A DNA stretch of 64,000 nt from Candidatus Brocadia pituitae. GTDB taxonomy: Bacteria > Planctomycetota > Brocadiia > Brocadiales > Brocadiaceae. Location: contig AP021856.1 in NCBI GenBank assembly GCA_017347445.1, forward strand, positions 1,806,613 to 1,870,612, in the 5' to 3' direction. The notes beneath the pieces were generated by a model, which was given only the letters and a program-made list of their open reading frames with translations, made no database searches and was not told where the DNA came from. The position numbers were made by a program, and so were the translations under genes. Position 1 is the stretch's first letter. Each line of letters begins with the position of its first letter. Positions 18,356-27,307 of this stretch are shown piece after piece.

Positions 18356-18526
18356 CCATTTCTAAGATTAAGATAATAGAAATTAAAGAAAAATTCAAAC
18401 CACATCAACAGGGGGTATGAATGAGAAATCCGGGAGAAGTCCACCGAAGAGGTTGAAAAGGAAAGACATGTTTTCATGGTTAAACCATCCCGCCTTGGTC
18501 AGAAAACCACGATTTCACATCGTATT

Positions 18527-21500
18527 TTACTTGCGCCGGCGCGCTTCGTAGTCTGTGCCGTCCATATCAGTAATCCGCATACGATCCCGATCGATAAATT
18601 CATACCACATGTTGGAAACTGATCCCGACTCTTCGTACAGCGTCATTTGTCCGCTGTCAGTATCCATTCCACCCTGCGGCATGTACCTTGCCCGCTGGGC
18701 GTCTACTTTTCCCTGGCGTGTTGAGCCTTCACTTTGGGAAACGATCGTGAAATTGGCGTTCGGCTCAATGGTCAGGGTTTTCTTCGATGGTAGAAATTTG
18801 TTATCTGGAGACATCTCCCAGATGCCAACCAGTTCTGGCCTTACCTTTGCTTTGGATGACAGGTGTCGTGATGCAGCCTGTTGACGCTCACGCTGCCGCT
18901 GATATTGAAGATCTACATAGGAGCGTTGTTCCTGACTCATTCCGTCGTACGGGTCCTGTTCCTGCGGCTGCAATTGCTGTTGCTGTGATTGAGTCCGTGC
19001 AATGGCCATGTTGAGCTGGTTGAGATCGCTTCTGAGATGTTCTGGGATCGTTCTCCCTATTTCGTAAAGGGCCTGGCTGGCGCCCTTAGTATCACCTTGA
19101 GCCAAAAGAGACTGGGCCAGGTAAAATGATGCCTCTGATGCCGGAGCACCGGCTAAACCGCCAAAGTTCGTGTCGCCCTGTGCATTCCCCACCATAGGGA
19201 TACCGGCCATGCGCTGTGGACCCAACTTGGCTGCTGCTGAGAATTGCCCTGTTGCCTCGTTCTGTTTGCCCATGGTTGCAAGGAGCTTACCGGCACGCAG
19301 ATGGGCTTCTGCTATTAAGGTGGCTGCATTTACCGGGGCAAGCAACCCGGTGCCCCTCTCTGGTTCCTGGTCCGGCAGCATGGCGGTGAACATTTGCCAT
19401 GATTCCCAGCCCGGTTGCATTCTCAGTTCATACCTGAGAGATGCAAGATACTGATCGATTCCTTCCTGCTGTTTTCCACCCTGTTCAAGAAAATGTGCAA
19501 GATGAAAACGGCACTGGATGGCAAGCCCGAAGTCAAGGGGGGTACGGGTCAGAAGCGCTCCATTATTCGTTGAAGGTTCATCGAGGCGAAGACGTGCCTC
19601 CTCCAGTGCCAGTGCGACCCAAAAAGCGGAGATGGCCTCTTTGGTCTTGCCTTCCTCTTCCAAAGCCACTCCAAAGTAAGCGGGGATCCTGGCGTCCACC
19701 GGATCGATTTGACGCGCCGCTGCCAGTCTGGCCCGTGCTCCTTGCCAGGCGGTTTTTGTAATCTGGTCCCAGGCCAGCCGAAGCATGGGCGCTGCGGTGG
19801 TGTGGATCAACTGACGGGCAATGAACTGTTGCTCTTCTGACTTTACCTTTTGTCCCGTCTTTGCATAAAAGTCGACCAGGGCATCCTGTGCTTCCAGAGA
19901 CTCGGGATACAATTTGACAGCATCCATAAGGGTTTGCTGTGCGGCATCGTAGTTGCCTGACCATATATCGAGATCCGCCTGAATGAGGTATCGGTCTACC
20001 GTGCCTCTGGCAGCCTTGATAGCCGCCTCCATGGCGGAACGCGCCTTCTCACGCAACCCGGCAGCCGCTGCATCGAGTTGATCAGCCCGCTCCAGATCTG
20101 CAGAAGAAGGCGGATAACACGTTGTCGTCGTAACTTCATAGATACCATCGTATCGCGTTTCCGTAGAGGTTGAGCTTGTGCACTCTGTTTGTCTGAGACT
20201 CATTGCCTCTGCCGAATACTGGTTTGCCCGCATGGAACGAAATTTTGCATAGAGACGCAGTGCGTCAGGATCATTACCTGACAACGCCAATGCCTGATCT
20301 GCAATTTGTTCTGCCTCGTTGTAACGCTTGAGCATACTCAATGCAATGGCCTTCTGAATCATCGCCTTTATGTGTTTCGGGTTGAGTGCCAAAGCGCGGT
20401 CGACAACTTCTACAGCCCGAAGCCGTTCTTTTTCCTGCGACTCCTGCCAGCGGTAGTACAGCAACTCCCGCCTGGGCTCTACAGATTCACCCCGGTTGTC
20501 AGATTCGGCAAGAATATATTCTGCCAGGTTGGCCAGATTGTCGGGATTCTTTGGGTGGGCGCGCACGGCATCTTCGAGGATGCGGAGTTTATCCTGATAC
20601 GTCTCATCATAGCGCAGCCGTCGCTCTCCCATAGTCTTGTGAACTTTGACAGCAAGATCGATGAGCTGATCCAAAGGGGCTCCGGCTTGTGATGCCTGTA
20701 CCAGGGCAGTTAAACACTGATCTGCAGTGCCATCGACCTGATGTTTTTTGAGTTCATTTTCAATAGAGGATCGGGCTTTTTTTGTGGCTGAGGCGTCCAG
20801 CTTGGCGGCAATGTCCAGATCGGCGCGGGTTCTCTTGGCATCTCCCCACCGGGCTGCCGCCATGGCCCGGCCGAGGTAGGCAGCGGCAAAATCGGTGCGG
20901 CCTGTGAGTGATATGGTAAATTCACGGCGGGCGGTAGCCGGGCGACCCAGGGAAAGCCAGCAATCCGCAAAAATATAGAGGACATCCGGATCTGCCGGAT
21001 AGGCTGCGCGGGCAAACTCAATTTCCCGCAAGGCCGCATCAAAATGCCTTGCCTCGTGCAATTGTTTCGCACGGGCAAAATGCGCAGGCGCAAGGTCAGG
21101 CCGTTTCAGAAAGCGTTTCGCAAACCAGTGGCCCGTTTTTACCATGTTCTCTCGAACGAAGCCTGTTTTTGTATTGCCGCTGCTCTTTCGTGCTTTACCA
21201 TAAGAACCGGCCATCTCATAATAAACATATGACGCGTAGGCCGTTGGATAGTCATCCCGTCCCTGAATCATGTGTCCGGGCATTGAAACAAAGCTGTATT
21301 CTTGTCCCTGCTGGGAATCCGCAGATGCTCCTTCTCTGCCCTGAAGACTCCGTGGAACGGGGAAGCTATGTTCCGGAGTTGCAATGCCACTCATTGCTTC
21401 TGCAACATACGTCCAGAGTTCCGCCTCGCGTCCCTTTCCGCCAAGCCGCTGATACCGCTTAAAATCTTTTATTGCCGGCTGAAATTGTTCGGCCAAAGTC

Positions 21501-21733
21501 TCAGCCACTCCCCGTGCGAGCACAAAGGCGGGATCGTCTCCACTGGCCTCAAGCGCTCGTGAGAACGCAGCTACGGCTTCAGGAAATTGACCCTGGGTCA
21601 GAGCATCCAGTCCTTCAAGGTAGGCCATGAGCCCGGGGGTAATCCCGACTGAAGCCGGGGCAGCCTGGATTTTTAACGGTAATACACCGAAGCAGATACA
21701 TACCAGTATGATTCTTGCGAACGTGGTGGGCAT
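18527..21733 (-). CDS. Large exported TPR-repeat protein
   Basis: A 1068-residue protein with a signal peptide (about 1-24, ending IQAAP) and TPR-type helical pairs along almost its full length, for example GLDALTQGQFPEAVAAFSRA, LALNPKHIKAMIQKA and the AQQTLMDAVKLYPES region. The C-terminal ~90 residues, after a Gln-rich segment, form a small beta domain (ELVGIWEMSPDN ... FTIVSQSEGS) reminiscent of lipocalin-like or DUF-type tails. It probably scaffolds a periplasmic or outer-membrane assembly; the partner is unknown. The gene is visibly richer in G+C than its neighbours and stands alone on the minus strand, which suggests different ancestry. Product class is secure, function is not. Confidence 0.85.
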   Translation of the reverse strand: MPTTFARIILVCICFGVLPLKIQAAPASVGITPGLMAYLEGLDALTQGQFPEAVAAFSRALEASGDDPAFVLARGVAETLAEQFQPAIKDFKRYQRLGGKGREAELWTYVAEAMSGIATPEHSFPVPRSLQGREGASADSQQGQEYSFVSMPGHMIQGRDDYPTAYASYVYYEMAGSYGKARKSSGNTKTGFVRENMVKTGHWFAKRFLKRPDLAPAHFARAKQLHEARHFDAALREIEFARAAYPADPDVLYIFADCWLSLGRPATARREFTISLTGRTDFAAAYLGRAMAAARWGDAKRTRADLDIAAKLDASATKKARSSIENELKKHQVDGTADQCLTALVQASQAGAPLDQLIDLAVKVHKTMGERRLRYDETYQDKLRILEDAVRAHPKNPDNLANLAEYILAESDNRGESVEPRRELLYYRWQESQEKERLRAVEVVDRALALNPKHIKAMIQKAIALSMLKRYNEAEQIADQALALSGNDPDALRLYAKFRSMRANQYSAEAMSLRQTECTSSTSTETRYDGIYEVTTTTCYPPSSADLERADQLDAAAAGLREKARSAMEAAIKAARGTVDRYLIQADLDIWSGNYDAAQQTLMDAVKLYPESLEAQDALVDFYAKTGQKVKSEEQQFIARQLIHTTAAPMLRLAWDQITKTAWQGARARLAAARQIDPVDARIPAYFGVALEEEGKTKEAISAFWVALALEEARLRLDEPSTNNGALLTRTPLDFGLAIQCRFHLAHFLEQGGKQQEGIDQYLASLRYELRMQPGWESWQMFTAMLPDQEPERGTGLLAPVNAATLIAEAHLRAGKLLATMGKQNEATGQFSAAAKLGPQRMAGIPMVGNAQGDTNFGGLAGAPASEASFYLAQSLLAQGDTKGASQALYEIGRTIPEHLRSDLNQLNMAIARTQSQQQQLQPQEQDPYDGMSQEQRSYVDLQYQRQRERQQAASRHLSSKAKVRPELVGIWEMSPDNKFLPSKKTLTIEPNANFTIVSQSEGSTRQGKVDAQRARYMPQGGMDTDSGQMTLYEESGSVSNMWYEFIDRDRMRITDMDGTDYEARRRK

Positions 21734-21817
21734 GGCATATCTCCTTTAAACGATGAAATTTCTATTGCAAAGGTACCTTGCAATAAGCTAATGTGTCATT
21801 GCATGAAATATCTTTGT

Positions 21818-21843
21818 TATAGTATATCGTTGTCAATTGACAA
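21818..21843. promoter_or_regulatory. Possible promoter and palindromic operator between TPR gene and murB
   Basis: The 167-bp divergent gap contains a TATAGT-like box at 21818-21823 next to a perfect 14-bp palindrome TTGTCAATTGACAA at 21830-21843. A dimeric repressor could bind there. No regulator is assigned. Confidence 0.3.
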
Positions 21844-21900
21844 TTAGCAACGGGAATTTTACCGACTGCCAGATGCGTACTCTTTACTGTTTACTGCACA

Positions 21901-22803
21901 ATGTCACTGAACATCCCGAATCTGGAAAGAAATAAACCCTTGGCACCGTTCACAACGTATAAAATTGGGGGATTGTCCGATTTTTTCGTTGAAGTCCATA
22001 CCATTGATGCATTGATACATGCATTATTTGAGGTGCGTCGTAACGCTATGCCCTTTTTTTTGCTTGGTTGTGGGGCTAATATTTTAATTACCGATAAAGG
22101 GTTTCGGGGTTTGGTTGTTCGTAATGCGGCGAATAAGGTCACTTTCTCCGAATGTGAGAAGGTGGTTGCCGAAAGTGGTGCAATTGTTGCCGATATTATA
22201 GGGCAATGTTGTAGCCGTGGTTTATCCGGCTTCGAACACTTTGTCGGTATTCCGAGTACGGTTGGCGGTGCCATGTGGCAAAATTTACATTTTTTGTCAC
22301 CCGATAGAAAGCAGACGGTATTTATTGAGTCAATAGTTCAGACCAGCCGTATTCTTACAGAAGAAGGGCGGTGTCGTACCGTTGGGGTCGATTACTTTCA
22401 GTTTGACTACGACACGAGTATCTTACAGAAGCGAAAAGATATTGTCCTCGACGTGACCTTTCAGTTGAGCGCAAAGCAAAAAGAGGAAATCCGGGCTATT
22501 ATGGATGCAAACATGGCATGGCGTAATGCCAGGCAGCCGCAATTAGAGGAATATCCCAGTTGTGGGTCGGTATTTAAAAAAATTAAGGATGTAGGTGCCG
22601 GAAGATTGATTGAACAGGCCGGCCTTAAGGGTACCTGTATTGGGGGAGCTGAAGTGTCGAAGAAGCACGCAAATTTTATCGTTAATAAAGGTAAGGCGAC
22701 GGCTCATGATGTTTTACAGTTAATCCAGTATGTGCAGACTGAGGTTAAACGGAAATTGGGATATGACTTGGAAACGGAGATTACCGTTGTTGGAGAGCTG
22801 TAG
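21901..22803 (+). CDS. murB: UDP-N-acetylenolpyruvoylglucosamine reductase
   Basis: A 300-residue MurB. It uses FAD and NADPH to form UDP-N-acetylmuramate for peptidoglycan. The FAD domain opens with PLAPFTTYKIGG and includes LLGCGANILITDKGFRG; the catalytic region has the YPSCGSVFKK segment with the proton-donating Ser, and a C-terminal Glu in the LETEITVVG end. The middle GGAMWQNLHFLSPD segment differs from the usual QN(I/A)GAYG form and marks a divergent subtype. The gene is alone rather than in a mur cluster. It is relevant because anammox planctomycetes were long thought to lack peptidoglycan. Confidence 0.92.
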   Translation: MSLNIPNLERNKPLAPFTTYKIGGLSDFFVEVHTIDALIHALFEVRRNAMPFFLLGCGANILITDKGFRGLVVRNAANKVTFSECEKVVAESGAIVADIIGQCCSRGLSGFEHFVGIPSTVGGAMWQNLHFLSPDRKQTVFIESIVQTSRILTEEGRCRTVGVDYFQFDYDTSILQKRKDIVLDVTFQLSAKQKEEIRAIMDANMAWRNARQPQLEEYPSCGSVFKKIKDVGAGRLIEQAGLKGTCIGGAEVSKKHANFIVNKGKATAHDVLQLIQYVQTEVKRKLGYDLETEITVVGEL

Positions 22804-22960
22804 GCGGAAAATGGTGGTGTTGTAACGTTGAGAACGTTGTGAAAAGAGAGGATGAGAAGTTGGTATATTCCCACCAACCTCCCATCCTCTGAGATGCCAT
22901 GTGCTGTATTCGTGTTGTGGATTTCCGGACTAACCCATTCGGAGATCCAGGATTACTATG

Positions 22961-23413
22961 TTAGCCAACCTTTACAGAAATCTGTTTCGGCTTTACTTCT
23001 TCCTTCTTTTGCATGGTAATCTCTAGCACGCCGTTTTTGCATTCTGCCGTTACTTTGTTCGTATCTACTGAGGCAGGAAGGTCAACGACACGCGAAAAAC
23101 TTCCGTACCGCCTTTCCATGCGGTAATAGTTTTTCCCCTTTTCCTCTTTTTCTTCCTTTTTTTCACCCTTAATGATCAGGGTTTCGCCCTGGATCGAAAT
23201 ATCTATCTCCTTTGGATCCATACCGGGAATTTCTGCCTTTACCGTGACTTTATCGGCCGTCTCCGACAGATCTAATGGAGGAGCCCAGGTACCAGCTACT
23301 GCAAAATCAGACAACTCCCCACCCTTGAAAAACCGGTCGAACATCCGGTTCATTTCCTCCTGCATAGAAGAAACGGTTGGCAATTGCGCCCATTTAATCA
23401 AATCCTTAGCCAT
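22961..23413 (-). CDS. Small heat-shock protein, Hsp20 family
   Basis: A 150-residue ATP-independent holdase. The alpha-crystallin domain spans about 45-140, starting PPLDLSETADKVTVKAEIPG and including the NYYRMERRYGSFSR beta strand and the final GVLEI motif (NGVLEITMQKKEE). The N-terminus (MAKDLIKWAQLP) is of the bacterial class A type. A short C-terminal tail with KQISVKV carries the I-x-V anchor used for oligomer assembly. A good ribosome site (AAGGAGTTT on the minus strand) lies just before the ATG. It is monocistronic. The AT-rich gap upstream (23414-23690) holds its promoter. Confidence 0.95.
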   Translation of the reverse strand: MAKDLIKWAQLPTVSSMQEEMNRMFDRFFKGGELSDFAVAGTWAPPLDLSETADKVTVKAEIPGMDPKEIDISIQGETLIIKGEKKEEKEEKGKNYYRMERRYGSFSRVVDLPASVDTNKVTAECKNGVLEITMQKKEEVKPKQISVKVG

Positions 23414-23579
23414 AATAAACTCCTTTCAAAAATAAAATATAGATGATAAACAATACATTTGTATGAAAACAATAACAAATGTTATGCCATACTGAGTGTT
23501 GTTGTAAATGTATATCGTAACATATATTAATAATTATAGTTATATAATATTTTCGAATTAATCTTTCGGAAAATTGTGG

Positions 23580-23594
23580 CTGCCATTATGGCAG
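23580..23594. promoter_or_regulatory. Inverted repeat in the Hsp20/NnrS-like divergent region
   Basis: CTGCCATTATGGCAG, a 7-bp perfect inverted repeat around one base, lies about 100 bp before the NnrS-like start. A TATTAT-type -10 element is only ~10 bp before that ATG, so a near-leaderless transcript is possible. Operator function is a guess. Confidence 0.3.
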
Positions 23595-23690
23595 TACAAC
23601 ATTACAGCATGGCATTAATAAAGGTCATAATGATAGACAATTTTTAATTTTCTTGAATTTTTTATTTAAAGTTTGTTATTATACGTAACT

Positions 23691-25430
23691 ATGGAAATTA
23701 ACAGAAATACTATCATTAAAGACCTTATAGAGACGCATCCGGAGACTCTTGCGGTATTCAAGAAATATAATCTTGTCATTGCAGGTGGAGTTCGTGGGCC
23801 GAATGAACCCATTGCCTTTTTTGCCAAGGCTCATGAGGTTAATTATGACATCCTTGTGCAGGAGCTAAACGAGGCAATTGCAAAAGGTGGCGGGGAGCCA
23901 GTTGAAATACCGGCGCTGGAAGAAGACAAGGTCTATGAAAGATTCGTTAAAACAGCAATCATTTTAACACTCACGGTCGGGGTGACGTTTGGCGCAGCCG
24001 TACTGAGTTACGTTGCCGTTAAGCTGGATTTCAATTCCATTTATTATGCACTGATTCAGGCGCATGGTCATGCACAGCTCTTTGGTTGGGTTGGTCTTTG
24101 CATCATGGGATTCGCTTTATATATCATACCGAGAGTAAAAAATACCGAGCTCAAACACAGGAACCTGGTAAGTACCTGTTATGGTTTTATTATCGTTGGT
24201 TTAGTTCTCAGGATTATTTTACAATCAACACCTATTTCTGCCCTCAGATTTTTGTTGCTCACCTCCGCCTTTTTAGAGATGATTTCAGTTTGCCTCTTTG
24301 CATTTATCATTTTGCGGACCATATTTGCCAGCAAAGAAAAGGTGGGCATCTTTGATAAATTTTTTCAGGCTGGTATTATCTGGTTACTTATCTCCATAGG
24401 CATCAATTGTGGAATGATCATATACCTTTATAAACACGGTACCTACGAGATACCAAAGTTCGTTTTTAGTCCGTTTGTGCATCTCTATCTGTTTGGTTTT
24501 GTGTTCATGTTTATCTTTGCCATCAATGTTAGGACCGTTTTTGCCTTTCTTGATATCAAACCGGTCAGGGAAAAAGCTGTCAATATCACCTTTTGGGTAT
24601 TGAACGCATCTGTTCCGATTTATTTTGTTGCTCATCTGTTTGCACATCGTTCTACCGTAGCGCTCAGGGTTACACAAGGTATTGTATTTCTCATAGCCTT
24701 CGCTCTGATTTCATTCATATATGGATTACGTATCTTTGAAAGATCGACAAAGGAGCTTCAGGATGTCGTTATGGACCGGAGTTATGCCAAGACCATTCGT
24801 ACGGCGTATCTCTGGCTCATTGTCACCATGGTTATTTTGGTTATTATTCCGTTTCTCGGACAAGATTCTGATATACAGCGAAGATTTCACGGATCTCTCA
24901 ATCATGCCGTTACGGTTGGCTTTATTACGATGATGATTATCGGCTATGCATCGAAGATGATTCCTACCTTCAAAGGGATTGATATGTACAGCCTGAAGTT
25001 GTCAAACCTGACCTTTATCCTGCTCAATACTGGTTGTTTCCTCAGGGTATTTTCGCAGATCCTGGTGGGGATTAACGAAAAGCCTTTATTTTATGCGGTT
25101 ATGGGATCATCCGGCTGGTTTGAAGTAGCAGCGATAGGCATCTTTGGTTATAATCTGTGGAAAACCATGAACACCACGCAGGAGGTAAAATCACCGGTAG
25201 CCGGGAGACTAACTGAGGTCACAAAGGACACGAAGGTCTTTGATATCGTGGAGCAATACCCGGAAACCCTTCAAATATTTCTCGACTTTGGTTTTAGTCA
25301 GATGGCAAATCCCGTTATGCGTAAGACCATGGGTCGGGTCGCAAGTGTTGAGATGGCCACTAAGATGCATAATGTAGACATAGAAAAATTCCTTCATACC
25401 CTGAACGATAAGATTAGTTCAAAAAAATAA
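23691..25430 (+). CDS. NnrS-like polytopic haem/copper protein with DUF1858 domains at both ends
   Basis: A 579-residue membrane protein. Residues ~1-65 and ~510-575 are DUF1858-type domains (TIIKDLIETHPETLAVFKKY and TKVFDIVEQYPETLQIFLDF), a fold also seen in ScdA/hybrid-cluster-associated proteins. Between them are about twelve hydrophobic helices with His-rich segments: HGHAQLFGW, HLYLFGFVF, AHLFAHRST and the NHAVTVGFITMMIIGYASKM region. These fit the NnrS family, linked to nitric-oxide resistance, and distantly recall haem-copper oxidase subunit I. ATG 23691 is favoured over the upstream TTG. With the cytochrome c'-like gene downstream it suggests NO handling, important because NO is an anammox intermediate. 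Function is inferred from family. Confidence 0.8.
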   Translation: MEINRNTIIKDLIETHPETLAVFKKYNLVIAGGVRGPNEPIAFFAKAHEVNYDILVQELNEAIAKGGGEPVEIPALEEDKVYERFVKTAIILTLTVGVTFGAAVLSYVAVKLDFNSIYYALIQAHGHAQLFGWVGLCIMGFALYIIPRVKNTELKHRNLVSTCYGFIIVGLVLRIILQSTPISALRFLLLTSAFLEMISVCLFAFIILRTIFASKEKVGIFDKFFQAGIIWLLISIGINCGMIIYLYKHGTYEIPKFVFSPFVHLYLFGFVFMFIFAINVRTVFAFLDIKPVREKAVNITFWVLNASVPIYFVAHLFAHRSTVALRVTQGIVFLIAFALISFIYGLRIFERSTKELQDVVMDRSYAKTIRTAYLWLIVTMVILVIIPFLGQDSDIQRRFHGSLNHAVTVGFITMMIIGYASKMIPTFKGIDMYSLKLSNLTFILLNTGCFLRVFSQILVGINEKPLFYAVMGSSGWFEVAAIGIFGYNLWKTMNTTQEVKSPVAGRLTEVTKDTKVFDIVEQYPETLQIFLDFGFSQMANPVMRKTMGRVASVEMATKMHNVDIEKFLHTLNDKISSKK

Positions 25431-25514
25431 AAGCTTTCAGTTTCAAGCTGTTCTGAACTATTGCTCTGCACAAAATATGCTTCACGTAAATAGTACCCAG
25501 GGAAAGAATACATT

Positions 25515-25628
25515 TCGATAAAGGCAAACCTCGAGTAATCGTGGGACGCAAAGTAACAGGGTCTTCTGCAAAGTTGAGAGTCGAGAGTGTAGAGTTATAT
25601 TTCTGGAGACAGCCTTACTGCCGAAGAT
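25515..25628 (+). ncRNA. Probable cyclic-di-GMP-I (GEMM-I) riboswitch
   Basis: The sequence carries the two most conserved blocks of this class in order and spacing: GGCAAACC (25523-25530) and GGGACGCAAAG (25543-25553), then AGGGTCT paired with AGACAGCC about 45 nt later, and a closing TGCCGAA (25619-25625) able to pair with GGCA at the 5' side. It lies in the leader of the cytochrome c'-like gene at 25761. Its 3' strand overlaps the terminator stem, so ligand binding should block termination (an ON switch). The P2 loop is not a textbook GNRA loop, so the call rests on motif match, not computed folding. Confidence 0.8.
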
Positions 25629-25662
25629 GTTTAATAAGTGTCTTTGCAGTAAGGCTTTTTTG
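25611..25662 (+). terminator. Riboswitch-controlled terminator
   Basis: AGCCTTACTGC (25611-25621) pairs with GCAGTAAGGCT (25646-25656), followed by a T-rich run. The left arm is the same stretch that closes the c-di-GMP aptamer, so the two folds exclude each other. About 100 nt of leader remain before the start codon at 25761. Confidence 0.85.
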
Positions 25663-25760
25663 TTTTTACGATATTTGCAATAAAAGTGTTTTACGCATAA
25701 TAAGGTTTGTGTGATAGTTGTATATTTTGATTAGTGTCTCTTTTGAAAGGAGGCAGAGAA

Positions 25761-26312
25761 ATGGGAAAAACAGCTCTAAGGCGTGTTACTGCAAGTTGCT
25801 TTTTTATTGTTGCAGCAGTCGTTGTGTCTTATGTATGGACTGATAGTATAATTCCTGCGAAGGATATCGAATCCAAGCATACGGCAGAGCCAACACCTAC
25901 CAGGTCGCTGATGCGGGTTATCAGTTCTCATACGTCCAGGATCCTTGAGGCCATAATGAATGGTGATCATGAGGCTGTGATTAAGGAGTCTCGTGCAATT
26001 ACAGAAAGTAGTCAGGCTATAATGAAGAATTTCTTTCCGGAAGGCAGACAAATTGGAGAATGGTTCAAAGAGACGGGTAAGGATTCCAATAACCCAGAGG
26101 ATGTAAAGGCTGTAAAACAGGATTTTGAAAAATACTTAAAAACTGTTATTGATGCTGCAAACAATATTGCCGAAACCTCCAAAAAGCATAATATTGTCGA
26201 TACTTATAAAAGTCTCGATGCAATGTTGAAAAATGCATGTTTTACCTGCCATGAGGTTGCTCGTCCAAAATGGCCAGAATGGCCGGAGTGGATGCAAATA
26301 ACTGGGGGTTAA
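25761..26312 (+). CDS. Exported cytochrome c'-like mono-haem protein
   Basis: A 183-residue protein with an N-terminal signal or anchor helix (about 9-24). The mature part is predicted as a four-helix bundle with the haem motif CFTCHE near the C-terminus, as in the cytochrome c'/c556 class, which binds NO and often protects against it. The last residues are Trp/Pro-rich (PKWPEWPEWMQ). ATG 25761 follows GAAAGGAGG; the longer frame from 25734 would place the ribosome site inside the gene. Expression appears controlled by the c-di-GMP riboswitch and terminator upstream. It is downstream of the NnrS-like gene but separated from it by that leader. A hairpin follows. Confidence 0.85.
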   Translation: MGKTALRRVTASCFFIVAAVVVSYVWTDSIIPAKDIESKHTAEPTPTRSLMRVISSHTSRILEAIMNGDHEAVIKESRAITESSQAIMKNFFPEGRQIGEWFKETGKDSNNPEDVKAVKQDFEKYLKTVIDAANNIAETSKKHNIVDTYKSLDAMLKNACFTCHEVARPKWPEWPEWMQITGG

Positions 26313-26323
26313 TCAACCAGGGA

Positions 26324-26356
26324 GATAGTGCATCCGCTGAAAGTGGATGCACTATC
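26324..26356 (+). terminator. Hairpin after the cytochrome c'-like gene
   Basis: A perfect 12-bp stem (GATAGTGCATCC / GGATGCACTATC) with a 9-nt loop, 12 bp after the stop. No T tract follows, so it may stabilise the mRNA or act only weakly as a terminator. Confidence 0.6.
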
Positions 26357-26558
26357 ACTAACGAATGAAAGGTTCACTCAAGAGGATAAAAAAGGAAATT
26401 ACTCTTCCATAGCGTGTCGGCACTATTCATGGATAATAACATAACAAAAGTGTATGCAGGGATTGTTTTCTGATTTTTTAAATAACCTTACGTTTCATGC
26501 CCGCCTGGTGATGAGCGTTTGAAAGAGGTATTTGGGTGCCGACAATCAATGGTGTGCG

Positions 26559-26939
26559 CTATTTTTGGTACCATTTCCCATTTTGATCCTGCAACCAGTC
26601 ACCATGCCTTGCCTGATTCGTAATCTGCAGTGCCCTGCGTTGGCCCACTTGTTCAGGGGTTACCCCTTCTTTTTGTGCAATTGCTTCATAAACCTTTCTT
26701 CTATCCTGATTTTCTGCCTTAACAACGTCCTCTTTTTCCCGTTTTCCACCGATAAACTGCAGATATCCCATCTTATCTTCCCCGGCGATCCCCTTGTTTT
26801 TTAATTCAACAATAAGCGACCTCCGTTTTTCCATCTGTTGCTTTATTGCATTGAGATCCTGAGCGCTGGACGCAGTGCACATGAGAACCCCACCGATAAT
26901 CGTAACAAGTATAAAAGACACGTATATGGTTAATTTCAT
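26559..26939 (-). CDS. ydbL: YdbL-like DUF1318 exported protein
   Basis: A 126-residue protein with a signal peptide (about 1-24, ending ASSAQ). The body is helical and matches the YdbL/DUF1318 pattern: a conserved RRSLIVELKNKGIAGED start, a middle VVKAENQDRRKVYEAIAQKEG, and the closing GQRRALQITNQARHGDW segment. In E. coli YdbL assists YnbE/YdbH assembly of an envelope bridge. ATG 26939 is chosen because CAGGAGAC lies just upstream and the signal peptide begins there; a longer frame from 27068 overlaps the lipoprotein gene. It is last in a three-gene minus-strand cluster. Confidence 0.85.
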   Translation of the reverse strand: MKLTIYVSFILVTIIGGVLMCTASSAQDLNAIKQQMEKRRSLIVELKNKGIAGEDKMGYLQFIGGKREKEDVVKAENQDRRKVYEAIAQKEGVTPEQVGQRRALQITNQARHGDWLQDQNGKWYQK

Positions 26940-26979
26940 TTTTGTCTCCTGTATAAAAATATTAAATTTTACCAAAAAT

Positions 26980-27216
26980 CTATTGGGCCGGCTGCTGTGA
27001 ATCCTCAGTTTTCCCCGCTTTCGTTGTTTCTCCGCTGATACTTTTTGCCGCTTCATCCAGGCTGCCAAAGAAATCTTCCAGTTGACGATCGATGCGAATA
27101 TTTACATCGATCGTAATTTGCATCGGCTTTACTTCCAGTTCCACTTTGTGTTCCGTTTTGCATCCAGGCGAAAAGATGCAAAATATGATACAAGGTGCTA
27201 TCAACGCTTGTTTCAT
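26980..27216 (-). CDS. ynbE: YnbE-like small lipoprotein
   Basis: A 78-residue lipoprotein. The N-terminal hydrophobic stretch ends at a lipobox-like SPGC, so Cys19 would be lipidated. Downstream the VELEVKPMQITIDVNIRID segment is a short beta-rich stretch typical of YnbE, which stacks with YdbH to form the outer-membrane end of a lipid bridge. The C-terminal tail is Lys/Glu/Gln-rich. It lies 92 bp after the YdbH-like gene and 40 bp before the YdbL-like gene on the same strand, the same order as in E. coli. Size, lipobox and context make the call, not strong sequence identity. Confidence 0.75.
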   Translation of the reverse strand: MKQALIAPCIIFCIFSPGCKTEHKVELEVKPMQITIDVNIRIDRQLEDFFGSLDEAAKSISGETTKAGKTEDSQQPAQ

Positions 27217-27307
27217 CTGTTCCTCCTTGTTTTAAAGAAATAAGGCCAATACGATGAAAATTTAACTATACCATGACGCCCCCCTAAAGGTAAGCAAATT
27301 TCGGAAA

